Shown one piece after another: positions 32,222-33,057 of a stretch of 33,057 bases of DNA. This stretch comes from an uncultured Clostridia bacterium. Lineage in GTDB: Bacteria; Bacillota; Clostridia; TANB77; CAG-465. A model generated the notes under the pieces. That model saw only the letters and a list, made by a program, of their open reading frames with translations. It searched no databases and was not told where the DNA came from. Location of the stretch: contig CALXJE010000017.1 in assembly GCA_944388545.1 (NCBI GenBank), forward strand, positions 1 through 33,057, read 5' to 3'. Each line of letters starts with the position of its first letter. Position 1 is the stretch's first letter. The position numbers and the translations under genes were made by a program.

Positions 32222-32278
32222 CGCACAAATGTGACGTTAATGATTAAATCAATCTGAAAAGATTGATTTTTTTGTGCG
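32222..32278 (+). terminator. Nested palindrome and terminator after tRNA-Gly
   Basis: AAATCAATC (32246-32254) pairs with GATTGATTT (32261-32269), followed by Ts (32270-32273), which fits a terminator for tRNA-Gly. An outer stem CGCACAAA (32222-32229) pairs with TTTGTGCG (32271-32278), and CGTCGCAC/GTGACG gives an alternative inner fold. Such nesting is more than a terminator needs, so it may also be an element end or recombinase site. Confidence 0.55.
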
Positions 32279-32305
32279 TTATTGCAAAGAAAGGTGTGAT
32301 GTGAT

Positions 32306-32578
32306 ATGATTAAAATAATTAAAAAGAAAATCAATATGAGTGATGAACTTAGGAGTAAAATTAATTGGTCTTGCAAATTTAATAACAGACCCTACCAGAT
32401 TATTGAGGGTCACCTAAGAATTGTGGAACATACAAATCTAGCGTATGTTGAGCCACACAAAGTAATTATTGGAGATACACTATATTTATTCTTCAATGAA
32501 CAAAAACATTTTTATGTTGGGAATTTAAAGAAGAAAATCCCTATTGCTGATTTATCAGACTACATAGCAAGGCATTAA
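32306..32578 (+). CDS. Unknown 90-residue protein of the accessory region
   Basis: I do not recognise this protein. It starts MIKIIKKKINMSDELRSKIN and has a stretch WSCKFNNRPYQIIEGHLRIV, with many aromatic residues and a likely all-beta core (TLYLFFNEQKHFYVGNLKKK). There is no membrane segment or signal peptide. AAAGGTGTGATG precedes the ATG. It lies between the tRNA-Gly and the serine recombinase, a common place for a small accessory or excision factor, but nothing in the sequence shows such a role. The DNA is less AT-rich than the neighbours on the left. Confidence 0.65.
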   Translation: MIKIIKKKINMSDELRSKINWSCKFNNRPYQIIEGHLRIVEHTNLAYVEPHKVIIGDTLYLFFNEQKHFYVGNLKKKIPIADLSDYIARH

Positions 32579-32630
32579 TTAATTGAGAGTTTATATACTC
32601 CCACAAATATTGGTTTATTTTGTCGTGTAA

Positions 32631-33057
<427 letters not shown>

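Noticed and set aside
32140-32376. Minus-strand open frame across tRNA-Gly
   Set aside because: It runs through the tRNA and palindrome antisense and has no supporting start signal; the segment near the tRNA gives a commonly mis-annotated antisense-tRNA peptide.

Overview
The window looks like a chromosomal segment of a low-GC, endospore-forming Clostridia-type Firmicute. The evidence is very AT-rich DNA, AGA as the dominant arginine codon, strong AGGAGG-type ribosome binding sites, several TTG/GTG starts, and a dense set of sporulation genes (spo0A, spoIID, spoIIQ, spoIIID, mbl, sigK). I cannot name the species from sequence alone.

Layout. 1-630 is one end of a decayed ISL3-type insertion sequence: the transposase has lost its catalytic core, so the N-terminal zinc-finger part runs directly into the C-terminal tail in another frame. 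719-1864 is a two-gene operon for a pair of related small membrane-anchored proteins of unknown function. 1982-7234 is a run of co-directional genes (a PLP-dependent methionine gamma-lyase-like enzyme, a BaiN/HI0933 flavoprotein, a membrane-anchored HtrA protease, a YigZ/IMPACT protein, a possible 22-residue peptide, then spo0A). 7366-9620 is spoIID-spoIIQ-spoIIID, the forespore-engulfment proteins and a mother-cell regulator. mbl follows at 13076, but between spoIIID and mbl lies a tandem duplication carrying two genes made almost entirely of 75-residue repeats. The duplication edges can be read: the same 7 bases (aaaatag) occur at the start, middle and end.

14182-16329 holds a U32 peptidase (probable tRNA hydroxylation factor), TcdA and an unlisted 47-residue four-cysteine protein. 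A lipoteichoic-acid-synthase-type enzyme on the minus strand is followed by a 190-base structured region that resembles 6S RNA, then an uninterrupted sigK with a hydrophobic pro-sequence. The following genes are a GNAT acetyltransferase, a YtcJ-type amidohydrolase, a glycerophosphodiester phosphodiesterase, a sodium:solute symporter, a second LTA-synthase-type enzyme, tRNA-Thr(GGT), a DedA protein, a DUF3137-LemA pair, Tex, and thymidine kinase.

The right edge (from about 32134) is accessory DNA: a tRNA-Gly(TCC) with unusually weak stems, a nested palindrome, a 90-residue unknown protein, and the start of a large serine recombinase that runs off the window. Arginine codons switch towards CGT/CGA there, which suggests the end of an integrated element.

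The most interesting candidate for something undescribed is the tandem pair of 75-residue-repeat proteins (9628-12987). They sit inside a conserved sporulation/cell-shape neighbourhood, have nearly identical promoters and terminators, yet differ in repeat number and in coding sequence.
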